64,000 nt of DNA from Altererythrobacter sp. CAU 1644 (GCF_029623755.1 NZ_CP121106.1:1003001-1067000); one strand, 5' to 3'; positions 17,662-25,746 are shown, counted from the first letter of the stretch. A program made the numbers and translations. The notes: a model not told the origin generated them from the letters alone.

Positions 17662-20001
17662 ATGGCTACGAGGGCTATGACAACGGGAAAAACCCGCGGA
17701 AACACCGATTGGCGCGCGGCATTTCGCCGTTCGATGCGCCGCGCGGCGCAGATGACCGGCGCGGGCGTGCTGATGCTGGCGCTGGTCTTCCTGACGCTCT
17801 CGATCGCCAGCTACACCCAGACCGATCCAAGCGGCTCGACCGCCGCCTCGGGCGAGGACATCCGCAACTGGATGGGCGCGAGCGGTGCCTGGGTCGCGGA
17901 CAAGGTGCTTGGCGCTTTCGGGCTCACCTCGGTCCTGCTGCTGCCGCTGATCTACATCGGCGCGCGCAAGTTATGGCGCGATGTCGAACACGAAGGCGAA
18001 GAGGATACGACCCGCTGGTGGCTGCCGCTCGGCATGCTGCTGCTGGCGATGACGCTGCTGTCGACCGTGCTGTCGCTTGCCTTCGAAGGGCCGCGCGGCA
18101 CGCTTCCCGCGCAGATGGGCGGGATCTCGGGCCTGCTCGGCGCAGCAGCGATCGAAGCGGTCGCGGCCCGGTTCGGCGAAGGCTCGCAGGGCTGGATCAT
18201 CCTCGGCGCGGCGCTTGCCAGCCTTGCCGGCGGGGTGGCGCTTCTCACCCGCATTTTCGCGATCGATTGGCGCAGCCTGCTCACGCTCCCCGAATTTCTC
18301 CAGCGCAGCCCGGCGCTGGCCGAAGACCGCGTCCCGCTGCCTGGTCGGGAGAAGCCCGCACGCAGGACCAAGCCGGAGGCCGAACCGCGGCCCGAACCGG
18401 TCCAGCGGCGCGCGCCCGAGATCAGCGACCCGTCCGCCCCGCCCAAGCCCGCGCAAATGCCCAAGGCCAAGCAGCGGGACATGTTTGCAAGCTACGACCT
18501 GCCTAGCCTCGAGCTGCTGGCCGATGCGCCCGCCAACAACGCACCCAAGCTCGACAAGCTGGCGCTCGAACGCAACGCCCGCCTGCTCGAAAACGTGCTC
18601 GACGATTTCAACGTCAAGGGCGAGATCACTGCGGTCCGCACCGGCCCGGTCGTCACCATGTACGAACTCGAGCCTGCCCCGGGGATCAAGGCCAGCCGCG
18701 TGATCGGCCTCGCCGAGGATATTGCCCGCAACATGAGCGCGATCAGCGCGCGCGTTTCGCCAATCCCGGGCCGCACGGTGATGGGGATCGAGCTGCCCAA
18801 TGCCGACCGCGTGATGGTGAGCTTCAAGGAGCTGGCCGCCTGCGCCGCCTTCGCCGAGAACAAGGGCAACCTCCCGATCATCCTCGGCAAGGATATCGCG
18901 GGCGAGCCGATCGTCGCCGACCTCGCCGCCATGCCCCACCTGCTGGTCGCGGGCACCACCGGTTCGGGCAAATCGGTCGGGCTCAACGCGATCCTGCTGT
19001 CGCTGCTCTATCGCTTCACCCCGGCCGAGTGCCGCCTGATCCTGATCGATCCCAAGGTGCTCGAGCTCAAGACATATGACGATATCCCGCACCTCTTGAG
19101 CCCGGTGGTGACCGAGCCGCACAAGTCGGTCCGCGCGCTCAAATGGGCGGTCGAGGAGATGGAGCGGCGCTATCGCCAGATGTCCTCTGTCAATTCGCGC
19201 AACATCAACTCGTTCAACGAGAAGGTCACCGCCGCTGCTGCCAAGGGCAAGCCGCTGGGACGCCGCGTCCAGACCGGCTTCGACCCCGAGACGGGCGAGG
19301 AACTGTTCGAGGAAGAACAGCTCGATTACGAACCGCTGCCGCAGATCGTGCTGATCGTCGACGAGCTGGCCGACCTCATGGTCACCGTCGGCAAGGAGAT
19401 CGAGGTGCTGATCCAGCGCCTGTCGCAGAAATCGCGCGCCGCGGGCATCCACCTGATCATGGCGACGCAGCGCCCCTCCGTCGACGTCATCACCGGCGTG
19501 ATCAAGGCGAACCTGCCGACCCGCATCAGCTTCAAGGTGACCAGCCGCATCGACAGCCGCACGATCCTGGGCGAACAGGGCGCCGAGCAACTGCTGGGCA
19601 AGGGCGACATGCTCTACAAACCCAATACCGGTGCGATGGTGCGCGTCCACGGGCCCTTCGTCAGCGACGAGGAGGTCGAGGCAGTGGCCGATTTCTGGCG
19701 CGGCCAGGGCAAGCCCGACTATGTCGACGCGGTGACCGAGGAGCCCGAGGATGGCGGGCTGTCGTTCGAGGACGAATTCACCGCCAGCGACAATCCCGAG
19801 GAGCGCAAGTATCGCCAGGCTTGCCAGATCGTGATCGAGAACCAGAAGGCGAGCGGGTCATGGCTCCAGCGCCAGATGGGGGTCGGCTACAATACCGCCG
19901 CCAAGTGGATCGAGCGGATGGAGGGCGAAGGGCTGGTCGGCCCGGCCAACCATGTCGGGCGGCGCGAAATCTTCCGGGATCGCGACGGGAATCCGCTTTA
20001 G
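17662..20001 (+). CDS. ftsK: DNA translocase FtsK
   Basis: A septal DNA pump of 779 residues that clears chromosome ends during division. The N-terminus has about four membrane helices (from about 30 to 200), followed by a short Pro/Glu-rich linker, the alpha and beta motor domains, and the gamma winged helix. Walker A is GTTGSGKS at about 431-438, Walker B lies in IVLIVDELADLM, and the C-terminal DNA-reading domain contains GVGYNTAAKWIERMEGEG. A clear AGGAGG precedes the ATG. The last 22 codons reappear in degenerate form 516 bases downstream. In many alphaproteobacteria lolA and xthA follow ftsK; here they are about 25 kb away. Confidence 0.97.
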   Translation: MATRAMTTGKTRGNTDWRAAFRRSMRRAAQMTGAGVLMLALVFLTLSIASYTQTDPSGSTAASGEDIRNWMGASGAWVADKVLGAFGLTSVLLLPLIYIGARKLWRDVEHEGEEDTTRWWLPLGMLLLAMTLLSTVLSLAFEGPRGTLPAQMGGISGLLGAAAIEAVAARFGEGSQGWIILGAALASLAGGVALLTRIFAIDWRSLLTLPEFLQRSPALAEDRVPLPGREKPARRTKPEAEPRPEPVQRRAPEISDPSAPPKPAQMPKAKQRDMFASYDLPSLELLADAPANNAPKLDKLALERNARLLENVLDDFNVKGEITAVRTGPVVTMYELEPAPGIKASRVIGLAEDIARNMSAISARVSPIPGRTVMGIELPNADRVMVSFKELAACAAFAENKGNLPIILGKDIAGEPIVADLAAMPHLLVAGTTGSGKSVGLNAILLSLLYRFTPAECRLILIDPKVLELKTYDDIPHLLSPVVTEPHKSVRALKWAVEEMERRYRQMSSVNSRNINSFNEKVTAAAAKGKPLGRRVQTGFDPETGEELFEEEQLDYEPLPQIVLIVDELADLMVTVGKEIEVLIQRLSQKSRAAGIHLIMATQRPSVDVITGVIKANLPTRISFKVTSRIDSRTILGEQGAEQLLGKGDMLYKPNTGAMVRVHGPFVSDEEVEAVADFWRGQGKPDYVDAVTEEPEDGGLSFEDEFTASDNPEERKYRQACQIVIENQKASGSWLQRQMGVGYNTAAKWIERMEGEGLVGPANHVGRREIFRDRDGNPL
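19934..19997 (+). repeat. Upstream copy of a 64-base direct repeat: 3' end of ftsK
   Basis: The last codons of ftsK (coding for VGPANHVGRREIFRDRDGNPL). Matches 20450-20513 at 55 of 64 positions by hand alignment without gaps. See the downstream copy. Confidence 0.85.
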
Positions 20002-20060
20002 GCCAGCCCCAGCCCATTTCCCGTCGTGACCCGTAGCCAACCACTCAGCGTGATGCGGAC

Positions 20061-20366
20061 ATGACCAAGGCGCATAAGTTCCTGTCGCTCACAGCATGGG
20101 CCCTGGCCTTCGCAATGGTCGGGTTGGTCACGCGCCTCGTCACCCAGAATCAGATCGAGACGCGTTACCTGGTTGTCCTGTTCTGCGGGCTCGCCCTGAT
20201 GGTCGAATGGGGAATCCGTCCGGCGCTGGGCTCGAAACGAGATTGGGCTCGCTTTGCGCTCAACTGTATCGCCGCGACCTTGGCTATCATCGCCGTGAAA
20301 TGGACCATTGAAGGCGTGCACCCATGGGTGATCAGGGCAGCGAGGCTAGTTGGCCAGGGATTGTGA
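20061..20366 (+). CDS. Small hypothetical membrane protein
   Basis: A 101-residue frame with three likely membrane segments (LTAWALAFAMVGLVTRLV, YLVVLFCGLALMVEW, FALNCIAATLAIIAV) separated by charged loops. I do not recognise a family. No good ribosome site precedes the ATG at 20061. The frame lies wholly between the two copies of the ftsK 3' end repeat, in DNA of lower GC than its surroundings, so it may be cargo left by an integration event. It could also be a chance frame, although the alternation of hydrophobic and charged segments argues against that. Confidence 0.5.
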   Translation: MTKAHKFLSLTAWALAFAMVGLVTRLVTQNQIETRYLVVLFCGLALMVEWGIRPALGSKRDWARFALNCIAATLAIIAVKWTIEGVHPWVIRAARLVGQGL

Positions 20367-20449
20367 CCCGAGGTATAACAACGCGACCAATAGACTACTG
20401 CTGCAGGATTGCCCGCCCCATGCTAGAACTAGCTCATGCCAGGGAGTGA

Positions 20450-20513
20450 TGGTCGACCCGGCCAACCATGTCGGTCAGCGCGAGATCTTCCCCGATAGGG
20501 ATGGGAATCCGCT
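20450..20513 (+). repeat. Degenerate duplicate of the ftsK 3' end (attachment-site-like scar)
   Basis: Direct repeat of 19934-19997, 55 of 64 bases identical, offset exactly 516 bases. In the ftsK frame it reads VDPANHVGQREIFPDRDGNPL against VGPANHVGRREIFRDRDGNPL, then continues past where the stop should be (CTCCAG in place of CTTTAG). It is too short to code on its own and has no start signal. Such a displaced gene end is what integration into a gene 3' end leaves behind, or the remains of a partial duplication. Confidence 0.8.
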
Positions 20514-20709
20514 CCAGGGGGCATCTCGGCCAATTTTCGACAATGGGCCGCAAGCGGACGGTCTGGTTTTGGCGGGACAACACGCTCGATCGGCAGCATC
20601 AGCTTCTGCGTCCTGCCAGAGACCACCGGTCCTGTGGACCTTGTGGTTCGGTCGAAAAATGACTAAGATGACCGCAGGAAAAACGGAGCTTTGATGTCCC
20701 GGTAAAGTG

Positions 20710-20730
20710 GGGAGGAACGACGTTCCTCCC
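20710..20730. promoter_or_regulatory. Perfect 21-base palindrome upstream of rsgA
   Basis: Arms GGGAGGAACG and CGTTCCTCCC around a single central A, 130 bases before the rsgA start. A dimeric regulator site or a short hairpin would both fit. No T-run follows, so an intrinsic terminator is unlikely. Confidence 0.4.
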
Positions 20731-20859
20731 GGTGCAAATCTGACGAAGCGTCACGGTTGCCAGGTTCGCCTGAGTGACTTCCTTCGTCTGTGACCTCAGT
20801 ACATTCTGACACTTTGCGCCCGAGCAACGCTCGCGGCAGCGACATGAAAGCTATTCACA

Positions 20860-21951
20860 ATGACCAAGGATTTTTCCGTGTTCCGTTCATCCAAGGCTTT
20901 GGGCGGACTAAACCAACGACAACCGACACCTCTCGAAACGCTTGGCTGGCAACCGTTCTTCTCTCGGCAAGTCAGCGCCGATGATCTGTCTGAGACTCCG
21001 CCTGTCCGCATCGTCGAAGTCCATCGCGGTGCAATGCATGTGGTCGGCGATGGTATCGATCGGGACATCGTGCCCATCGACGGCGTAGCCATCGGTGACT
21101 GGATCATGCTGAACCCCCAGCGACCGGGCGCGAGCCGCATCCTCGCCAGAAAGAGCCTGATCAAGCGTCGCGCACCTGGGACGGACCGGCAAGTGCAGCT
21201 CATCGCTGCCAATATCGACACGATTTTCATCGTTTCCTCGTGCAATCAGGATTTCAAGGTCGCGCGCCTGGAACGCTACATTGCCATCGCTTTCGAAGCA
21301 GACATCGCTCCGGTCATCCTGCTGACCAAGTCCGATCTGGCACAAGGCGTCGAGGAATATCTCGCCAAAGCTCAGGCGATTTCCGATCTGGTTCCGGTCA
21401 TTGCTCTCGATGCGCGTGGCGCCGAGCCCAGAACGAAGCTCAGCCCGTGGTGCAAATCAGGTCAGACCGTCGCGTTTCTCGGCTCGTCGGGCGTCGGGAA
21501 ATCAACCCTGACCAATGCCTTGGCCGGAAGCGATGCTATCGCAACTCAGCCGATACGCGAGGACGATGCAAAAGGGCGCCACACGACTACCCGGCGCCAG
21601 TTGCACCTGATCCCGGGCGGTTGCGTCGTTCTCGATACGCCGGGCATGCGAGAGCTGCAATTGACCGATGCAGCGTCCGGCATCGACAGTGTTTTTGCCG
21701 ATCTGCACGAACTGGCGTCCCAGTGCCGCTTTAAAGACTGTCGGCATGAGGCTGAACCGGGGTGTGCAATCCTGGATGCCATCGAACATGGCACTATCGA
21801 GGAGGCCCGGCTGAACCGGTGGCGCAAGCTCAAGGCGGAAGAGGCGTTCAACAATGCCAGCCTCGCGGAACGCCGATCAAGAGACAAGGAGTTCGGAAAA
21901 ATGGTCCGTCGGATCAAGAAAGCGAAATTCGACGAAGGAGAAGCATCATGA
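20860..21951 (+). CDS. rsgA: Ribosome small-subunit-dependent GTPase A
   Basis: A 363-residue circularly permuted GTPase acting in late 30S subunit assembly. It has an N-terminal OB fold (VHRGAMHVVGDG to DWIMLNPQ). The GTPase motifs run in the permuted order: G4 LLTKSDL, G1 GSSGVGKSTLTN, G2 near KGRHTTTRR and G3 DTPGMRE. A C-terminal zinc element follows, with CRFKDCRHEAEPGC. No clear ribosome site precedes the ATG. Codon choice and GC are visibly lower than in the neighbouring core genes, and the gene lies downstream of the ftsK-end scar, suggesting acquisition (inference). The stop overlaps the next ATG (ATGA). Confidence 0.93.
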   Translation: MTKDFSVFRSSKALGGLNQRQPTPLETLGWQPFFSRQVSADDLSETPPVRIVEVHRGAMHVVGDGIDRDIVPIDGVAIGDWIMLNPQRPGASRILARKSLIKRRAPGTDRQVQLIAANIDTIFIVSSCNQDFKVARLERYIAIAFEADIAPVILLTKSDLAQGVEEYLAKAQAISDLVPVIALDARGAEPRTKLSPWCKSGQTVAFLGSSGVGKSTLTNALAGSDAIATQPIREDDAKGRHTTTRRQLHLIPGGCVVLDTPGMRELQLTDAASGIDSVFADLHELASQCRFKDCRHEAEPGCAILDAIEHGTIEEARLNRWRKLKAEEAFNNASLAERRSRDKEFGKMVRRIKKAKFDEGEAS

Positions 21952-22703
21952 ACTCGGAGAAGATCGGCCGGATCATCTGGCATGACCTGTTCTCGAGCGA
22001 CCTTCAGCGCTCGCTGGACTTCTACAGGCGCGTCGCAGGTTGGCATTATGAGAACGAGCACGCGACGGACTTTGCGTGGGGCGGCGGCGAGAAGGATTTC
22101 ATTCTTGCGCTGCTGGACGGCGAAGCAGGCGCCGGTTGTACGCAGACTCCCGAGGCGTTTCCGAACAGCTGGATCGCTTATGTAGAAGTCGCGGATGTCG
22201 ATGCGTCATGTGCCCAGGCGCAGGAGCTCAGCGGAACCATCCTGCGCGAACCCTTCGAGGTTCCGGGGGTGGGCCGAAACGCGTTGTTGCGAGACCCTGC
22301 GGGTGCGCTGATCGGTTTGGCGCTCTCGCGCCATGACTATCCCGCTCCGACCCGGCAATTCGGACCCGAGATCTATCTGTCGGGACGGTCCGAGTTCCCC
22401 GCCGGGTTCTATTTGGAACTCTTCGACTGGGAGCTCTCTGCAGCATCGGGGCGCACCGATGGAGAGCGCCGCATCGTTGGACCTTCCTCCACCGATATTG
22501 GGCGACTGCTGAATGCTGGTGGTCAGGATACGCAGGCGATGTGGGTGCCGAGCGTGCGGGTCGATGACGCGCATCGCGCAGCGCTGGAAGCCAAGGTGCT
22601 GGGAGTCCAGCTGCTTGAGGGCAGACCCTCCAAAGATTGGGAGAGCAATCCTGTGCTCCTGAGCGATCCCGGGGGTGCCTCGTTATGCTTGGTGGATAGC
22701 TAG
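21948..22703 (+). CDS. Tandem VOC-family (glyoxalase/extradiol dioxygenase fold) protein
   Basis: A 251-residue protein with two VOC modules. The first starts GRIIWHDLFSSDLQRSLDFYRRVAGWHYE and ends LLRDPAGALIGLA. The second runs from about 140 (FYLELFDWELSAASG) to LLSDPGGASLCLV. Members bind a metal and act as isomerases, dioxygenases or antibiotic-binding proteins; the substrate cannot be told here. The ATG overlaps the rsgA stop by four bases, so it is co-translated with rsgA. A longer in-frame extension upstream lies entirely within rsgA and is not credible. Confidence 0.85.
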   Translation: MNSEKIGRIIWHDLFSSDLQRSLDFYRRVAGWHYENEHATDFAWGGGEKDFILALLDGEAGAGCTQTPEAFPNSWIAYVEVADVDASCAQAQELSGTILREPFEVPGVGRNALLRDPAGALIGLALSRHDYPAPTRQFGPEIYLSGRSEFPAGFYLELFDWELSAASGRTDGERRIVGPSSTDIGRLLNAGGQDTQAMWVPSVRVDDAHRAALEAKVLGVQLLEGRPSKDWESNPVLLSDPGGASLCLVDS

Positions 22704-22954
22704 CGGAGGGCACCGATCACATCAGGACTCGGTTTGCAGAGCCGGGAAATGTCCGCTCTTGGACTTGCGCTAGTCGGTCTTGAATGTCCGTCATTGGGTA
22801 GATAGCGGACGTTCGAACTTTCCTACATCCACGATCGCATGCCATCTTGAACTTCGCAGCGCGCTCCCATGCAGCGTAGCACCGGCTCTTTCGTCATGTG
22901 AACTTCATCCCAGGGAAGCGCTGCCATCAGGCGGGGCAACTCAACTGTCGCACG

Positions 22955-23045
22955 GGTCACACGTCGAACAGAAAAGGTCACAGATCGGGCGCCTTAAGGT
23001 CACACTATTCGTGCTCCAAGGTCACGCTTCTGCACGCACAGTCAC
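22955..23045 (+). repeat. Array of five GGTCAC-type repeats spaced 20-22 bases apart
   Basis: GGTCAC occurs at 22955, 22976, 22998 and 23020, and AGTCAC at 23040, giving steps of 21, 22, 22 and 20 bases, about two helical turns. Three units have AA just before the core, and three continue as GTCACAC or GTCACACT. An inverted copy (GTGAC) follows at 23062. The spacing resembles plasmid iterons or the multiple transposase sites at the ends of some transposons. No replication or transposase gene is nearby. Confidence 0.6.
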
Positions 23046-23147
23046 ACTTTGCGCCGCTATAGTGACGGAAAGGGGCTTTTCAGCCTTGGACCGTGTTCCA
23101 AGTGTTCCATCGAGTAGGATTTTGTGGGGCATAGGCCTGCAGTCGGC

Positions 23148-23243
23148 ATCCCCGCGAACGCGGGGATCCAGTGCCTGCGAGTTGGGTACTTGCGGCTCTA
23201 GATTCCCGCGTAGGCCTTTGGCCTGCTTCGCAACCGCGGAAAT
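23148..23243. repeat. REP-like palindromic element
   Basis: First part: ATCCCCGCG-AA-CGCGGGGAT at 23148-23167, a perfect palindrome with 9-base arms. Second part: ATTCCCGCGTAGGCC, then GGCC and CCGCGGAAAT at 23202-23243, an imperfect hairpin. This paired layout, one half with ATCCCC and one with ATTCCC, is typical of repetitive extragenic palindromes dispersed in bacterial genomes (general knowledge). Only one unit is in the window. Confidence 0.55.
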
Positions 23244-23260
23244 GACGACGTTAGATCAGC

Positions 23261-24397
23261 CTACCCGTTCGACAGCGCCACGTGCCGTTTCATATGGTGG
23301 TCGATGTTTCCGAATTCGGAATCGAAGATCGTCAGCCGCTTGAAATAGGAGCCGACCGCCAGTTCGTCAGTCATGCCCATGCCGCCGTGGATCTGGATCG
23401 CATCGCGCCCGATATGGTGCGCTGCCTGCCCGACGCGGACCTTGGCCGCCGAGACCGCCAGCTTGCGATCGCGCTCCGCCTCGTCGAGCTTGAGCGTGGC
23501 GAGGTAGGTCATCGAAACCGACTGTTCGTATTCGGTGTACATGTCGACCATGCGGTGCTGCAGCACCTGGAACTTGCCGATCGGCACACCAAACTGCTTG
23601 CGCTGGCGCGAATATTCGACCGTCATCGCGTGCGCGACCTTCATCGCCCCCATCGCCTCGGCGCATTGCGCCGCGATGGCTTCGTCGACCACCTGCTCGA
23701 TCAGCGGCAGGGCATTGCCTTCCTCGCCGATCAGCGCCTCGGCCGGGACGGAGGCATTCTCGAAATAGACTTCGGAAGCGCGGCGACCGTCCACCGTTGG
23801 ATAGTCGCGCGTGACCACGCCATCGGCACCCTTGTCGATCACGAACACCGAAATGCCCTGCGCATCGCGGCGCTCGCCGGATGTCCGGGCAGTCACCACC
23901 AGGTGCGTCGCCCAGGGCGCGCCGACCACCACTGCCTTGTGGCCGCTTAGCACGTAGCCGTCGCCATCCTTCTTCGCCGTAGTCGTCAGATCGGCGAGGT
24001 CGTAGCGGCCCTGCGGCTCGGCATAGGCGAAGGCATAGATGCGCTCGCCCGAGACGATGCCGCCGATATGCTCTTCCTTCTGCGCGGCAGTGCCCGCATG
24101 CTTGAGGAACCCGCCCGCGCAGACCACGGTCGGCACGAACGGCTCGACCACCAGACCCTTGCCGAATTCCTCCATCACCACCAGCGAATCGATTGCGCCG
24201 CCACCGAAGCCGCCGTCGTCCTCGCCGAACGGCATGCCGAGGATGCCGAGCTCGGCCAGTTGCGCCCAGATCTCGGGCCGCCAGCCGCTGTCGCTTGCGA
24301 TCACCTTGCGGCGGGTCTCGAAATCATAGCTCTCGCGGATCAGGCGCGAGAGCCCGTCGCGCACCATGTCCTGTTCTTCGGTGAAATTGAAATCCAC
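23261..24397 (-). CDS. Acyl-CoA dehydrogenase family protein
   Basis: A 378-residue FAD-dependent dehydrogenase starting MDFNFTEEQDMVRDGLSRL. The middle domain has YAEPQGRYDLADL where typical members have the T/S-E-x-x-G-S-D flavin motif, so this is a divergent subgroup, like the FadE-type beta subunits paired with a second dehydrogenase. The C-terminal helices contain VGQAAHHIGRDAIQIHGGMGMTDEL. It is the second gene of an operon with the 24422-25618 dehydrogenase, 24 bases downstream. Paired unequal dehydrogenases of this kind often form heteromers acting on sterol side chains or branched acyl-CoAs (family knowledge; substrate here unknown). Confidence 0.88.
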   Translation of the reverse strand: MDFNFTEEQDMVRDGLSRLIRESYDFETRRKVIASDSGWRPEIWAQLAELGILGMPFGEDDGGFGGGAIDSLVVMEEFGKGLVVEPFVPTVVCAGGFLKHAGTAAQKEEHIGGIVSGERIYAFAYAEPQGRYDLADLTTTAKKDGDGYVLSGHKAVVVGAPWATHLVVTARTSGERRDAQGISVFVIDKGADGVVTRDYPTVDGRRASEVYFENASVPAEALIGEEGNALPLIEQVVDEAIAAQCAEAMGAMKVAHAMTVEYSRQRKQFGVPIGKFQVLQHRMVDMYTEYEQSVSMTYLATLKLDEAERDRKLAVSAAKVRVGQAAHHIGRDAIQIHGGMGMTDELAVGSYFKRLTIFDSEFGNIDHHMKRHVALSNG

Positions 24398-24421
24398 GTG
24401 TTGTCTCCCGCTCGGCCGGCT

Positions 24422-25618
24422 TCAGAGGCCGAGGATCATCTTGGTGATGATATTGCGCTGGATCTCGTTCGACCCGCCGTAGATCGACGTCTTGCGCATG
24501 TTGAAATAGGTCGCTGCCGAATGCTGGGCGTAGTCGGGCCCGATCGGATATTCGTTCGATCCGACGTCCGCCATACCGTGGTAATAGGGCGTGCCGTAAT
24601 GGCCGACCGCCTCGAGCGTCAGTTCGGTCAGGCGCTGCTGGATCTCGGTCCCCTTGATCTTGAGGATCGAGCTTTCCGGCCCTGGCCCCTTGCCCGCCTG
24701 TTCGCCCGCGAGCGTACGCAGTTCGGTGATTTCGAGCGCGGCGAGATCGATCTCGAGCTGGCTCACCTTGCGGGCGAAATCGAAGTCGCTCATCAGCGGG
24801 GCGCCGTCGAGCTGTTCGCTCCTGGCGATCTCGCGCAGCCGTTCGACGCCGCGTTTCGAGCGGGCGACACCGGCGATCCCGCTGCGTTCGTGCGCCAGCA
24901 GGAACTTGGCATAGGTCCAGCCCTTGTTCTCTTCGCCGACAAGGTTCTCGACCGGCACGCGCACATCGGTCAGCCAGGTCTCGTTGACCTCGTAGCCGCC
25001 GTCGATCAGCTTGATCGGGCGCACCTCGATCCCCGGCGTCTTCATGTCGATGAGGATGAAACTGATGCCCTCCTGCGGCTTGGCCGCGTCAGGGTCGGTA
25101 CGGCACAGGAAAAAGCCCCAGTCGGCATGCTGCGCCAGCGTGGTCCAGGTCTTCTGGCCGTTGATCACATAGTGGTCGCCGTCGCGGACCGCAGTGGTCT
25201 TGAGCGAGGCGAGGTCCGAACCCGCGCCCGGTTCCGAATAGCCCTGGCACCACCACACCTCGCCGCTGCGGATGCCCGGCAGGTGCTGCGCCTTCTGTTC
25301 CTCATTGCCGAAGGTATAGATCACCGGGCCGACCATCGACACGCCGAAGGGCAGCGGCATGATCGCGTTCACGCGCGCATTCTCTTCCGACCAGATATAA
25401 CGCTGGGTCGGGGTCCAGCCTGTGCCGCCATATTGCTCCGGCCATGCCGGGACCGACCAGCCCTTGCGCCCCAGGATCTTGTGCCAGGCGACCATGTCCT
25501 CGGGGTCGAGATCGTCGCGCAATCCGTCGGGTGAAATATCCTTGGGGTAGTTCTCGGCGATAAAGGCGCGCACTTCGTCGCGGAACGCCATCTCCTCGGG
25601 GGTGAAATCCAGGTTCAT
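24422..25618 (-). CDS. Acyl-CoA dehydrogenase family protein
   Basis: A 398-residue FAD-dependent dehydrogenase starting MNLDFTPEEMAFRDEVRAFI. The flavin and substrate motif is GYSEPGAGSDLASLKT, and the C-terminal region has KTSIYGGSNEIQRNII, where the family's usual catalytic-loop glutamate is replaced by GGSNE. It resembles FadE17/FadE28-like enzymes. First gene of the operon with the neighbouring dehydrogenase. A 10-base palindrome (ACACATGTGT) lies 37 bases upstream and may be an operator. Confidence 0.9.
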   Translation of the reverse strand: MNLDFTPEEMAFRDEVRAFIAENYPKDISPDGLRDDLDPEDMVAWHKILGRKGWSVPAWPEQYGGTGWTPTQRYIWSEENARVNAIMPLPFGVSMVGPVIYTFGNEEQKAQHLPGIRSGEVWWCQGYSEPGAGSDLASLKTTAVRDGDHYVINGQKTWTTLAQHADWGFFLCRTDPDAAKPQEGISFILIDMKTPGIEVRPIKLIDGGYEVNETWLTDVRVPVENLVGEENKGWTYAKFLLAHERSGIAGVARSKRGVERLREIARSEQLDGAPLMSDFDFARKVSQLEIDLAALEITELRTLAGEQAGKGPGPESSILKIKGTEIQQRLTELTLEAVGHYGTPYYHGMADVGSNEYPIGPDYAQHSAATYFNMRKTSIYGGSNEIQRNIITKMILGL

Positions 25619-25654
25619 GGTGCGGGACTCCTCTCGCTCTCGGGAGTCTTACTT

Positions 25655-25664
25655 ACACATGTGT
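25655..25664. promoter_or_regulatory. ACACATGTGT palindrome before the acyl-CoA dehydrogenase operon
   Basis: Perfect 10-base palindrome upstream of the ATG at 25618, in the 128-base gap to the FAH-family gene. Both flanking genes read leftwards. It could be a TetR-type operator, but this rests on symmetry and position alone. Confidence 0.3.
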
Positions 25665-25746
25665 CGGTGGGTGGGAAGGGTGGTGCCGTTAGGGAAGGTG
25701 CGAGAAATTTCGCCCGTCGGCGGTGTCTACAGGCAGGCCACCGCTG

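Larger units (their letters stand above)
20367..20859. other. Non-coding stretch of about 490 bases before rsgA
   Basis: Apart from the ftsK-end repeat (20450-20513) and the palindrome at 20710-20730, I see no supportable gene here. The short frames lack ribosome sites and family resemblance. Base composition is less GC-rich than the flanking core genes. Confidence 0.6.
22704..23260. other. Non-coding accessory stretch of about 560 bases
   Basis: No convincing gene. A 187-codon frame at 22780-23343 has no family resemblance and overlaps the end of the next gene. The stretch holds the GGTCAC repeat array and a REP-like palindromic unit, annotated separately. It separates the rsgA-VOC pair from the acyl-CoA dehydrogenase operon. 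Confidence 0.65.

Noticed and set aside
20370..20700. Short reading frames around the ftsK-end repeat
   Set aside because: They arise because the repeat is a piece of a gene; no start signal and no complete domain.
22780..23343. 187-codon frame in the accessory stretch
   Set aside because: It overlaps the GGTCAC array, the REP-like unit and the end of the acyl-CoA dehydrogenase gene, and has no family likeness or ribosome site.
24068..25534. 488-codon plus-strand frame opposite the acyl-CoA dehydrogenases
   Set aside because: Antisense shadow with histidine- and aspartate-rich composition.
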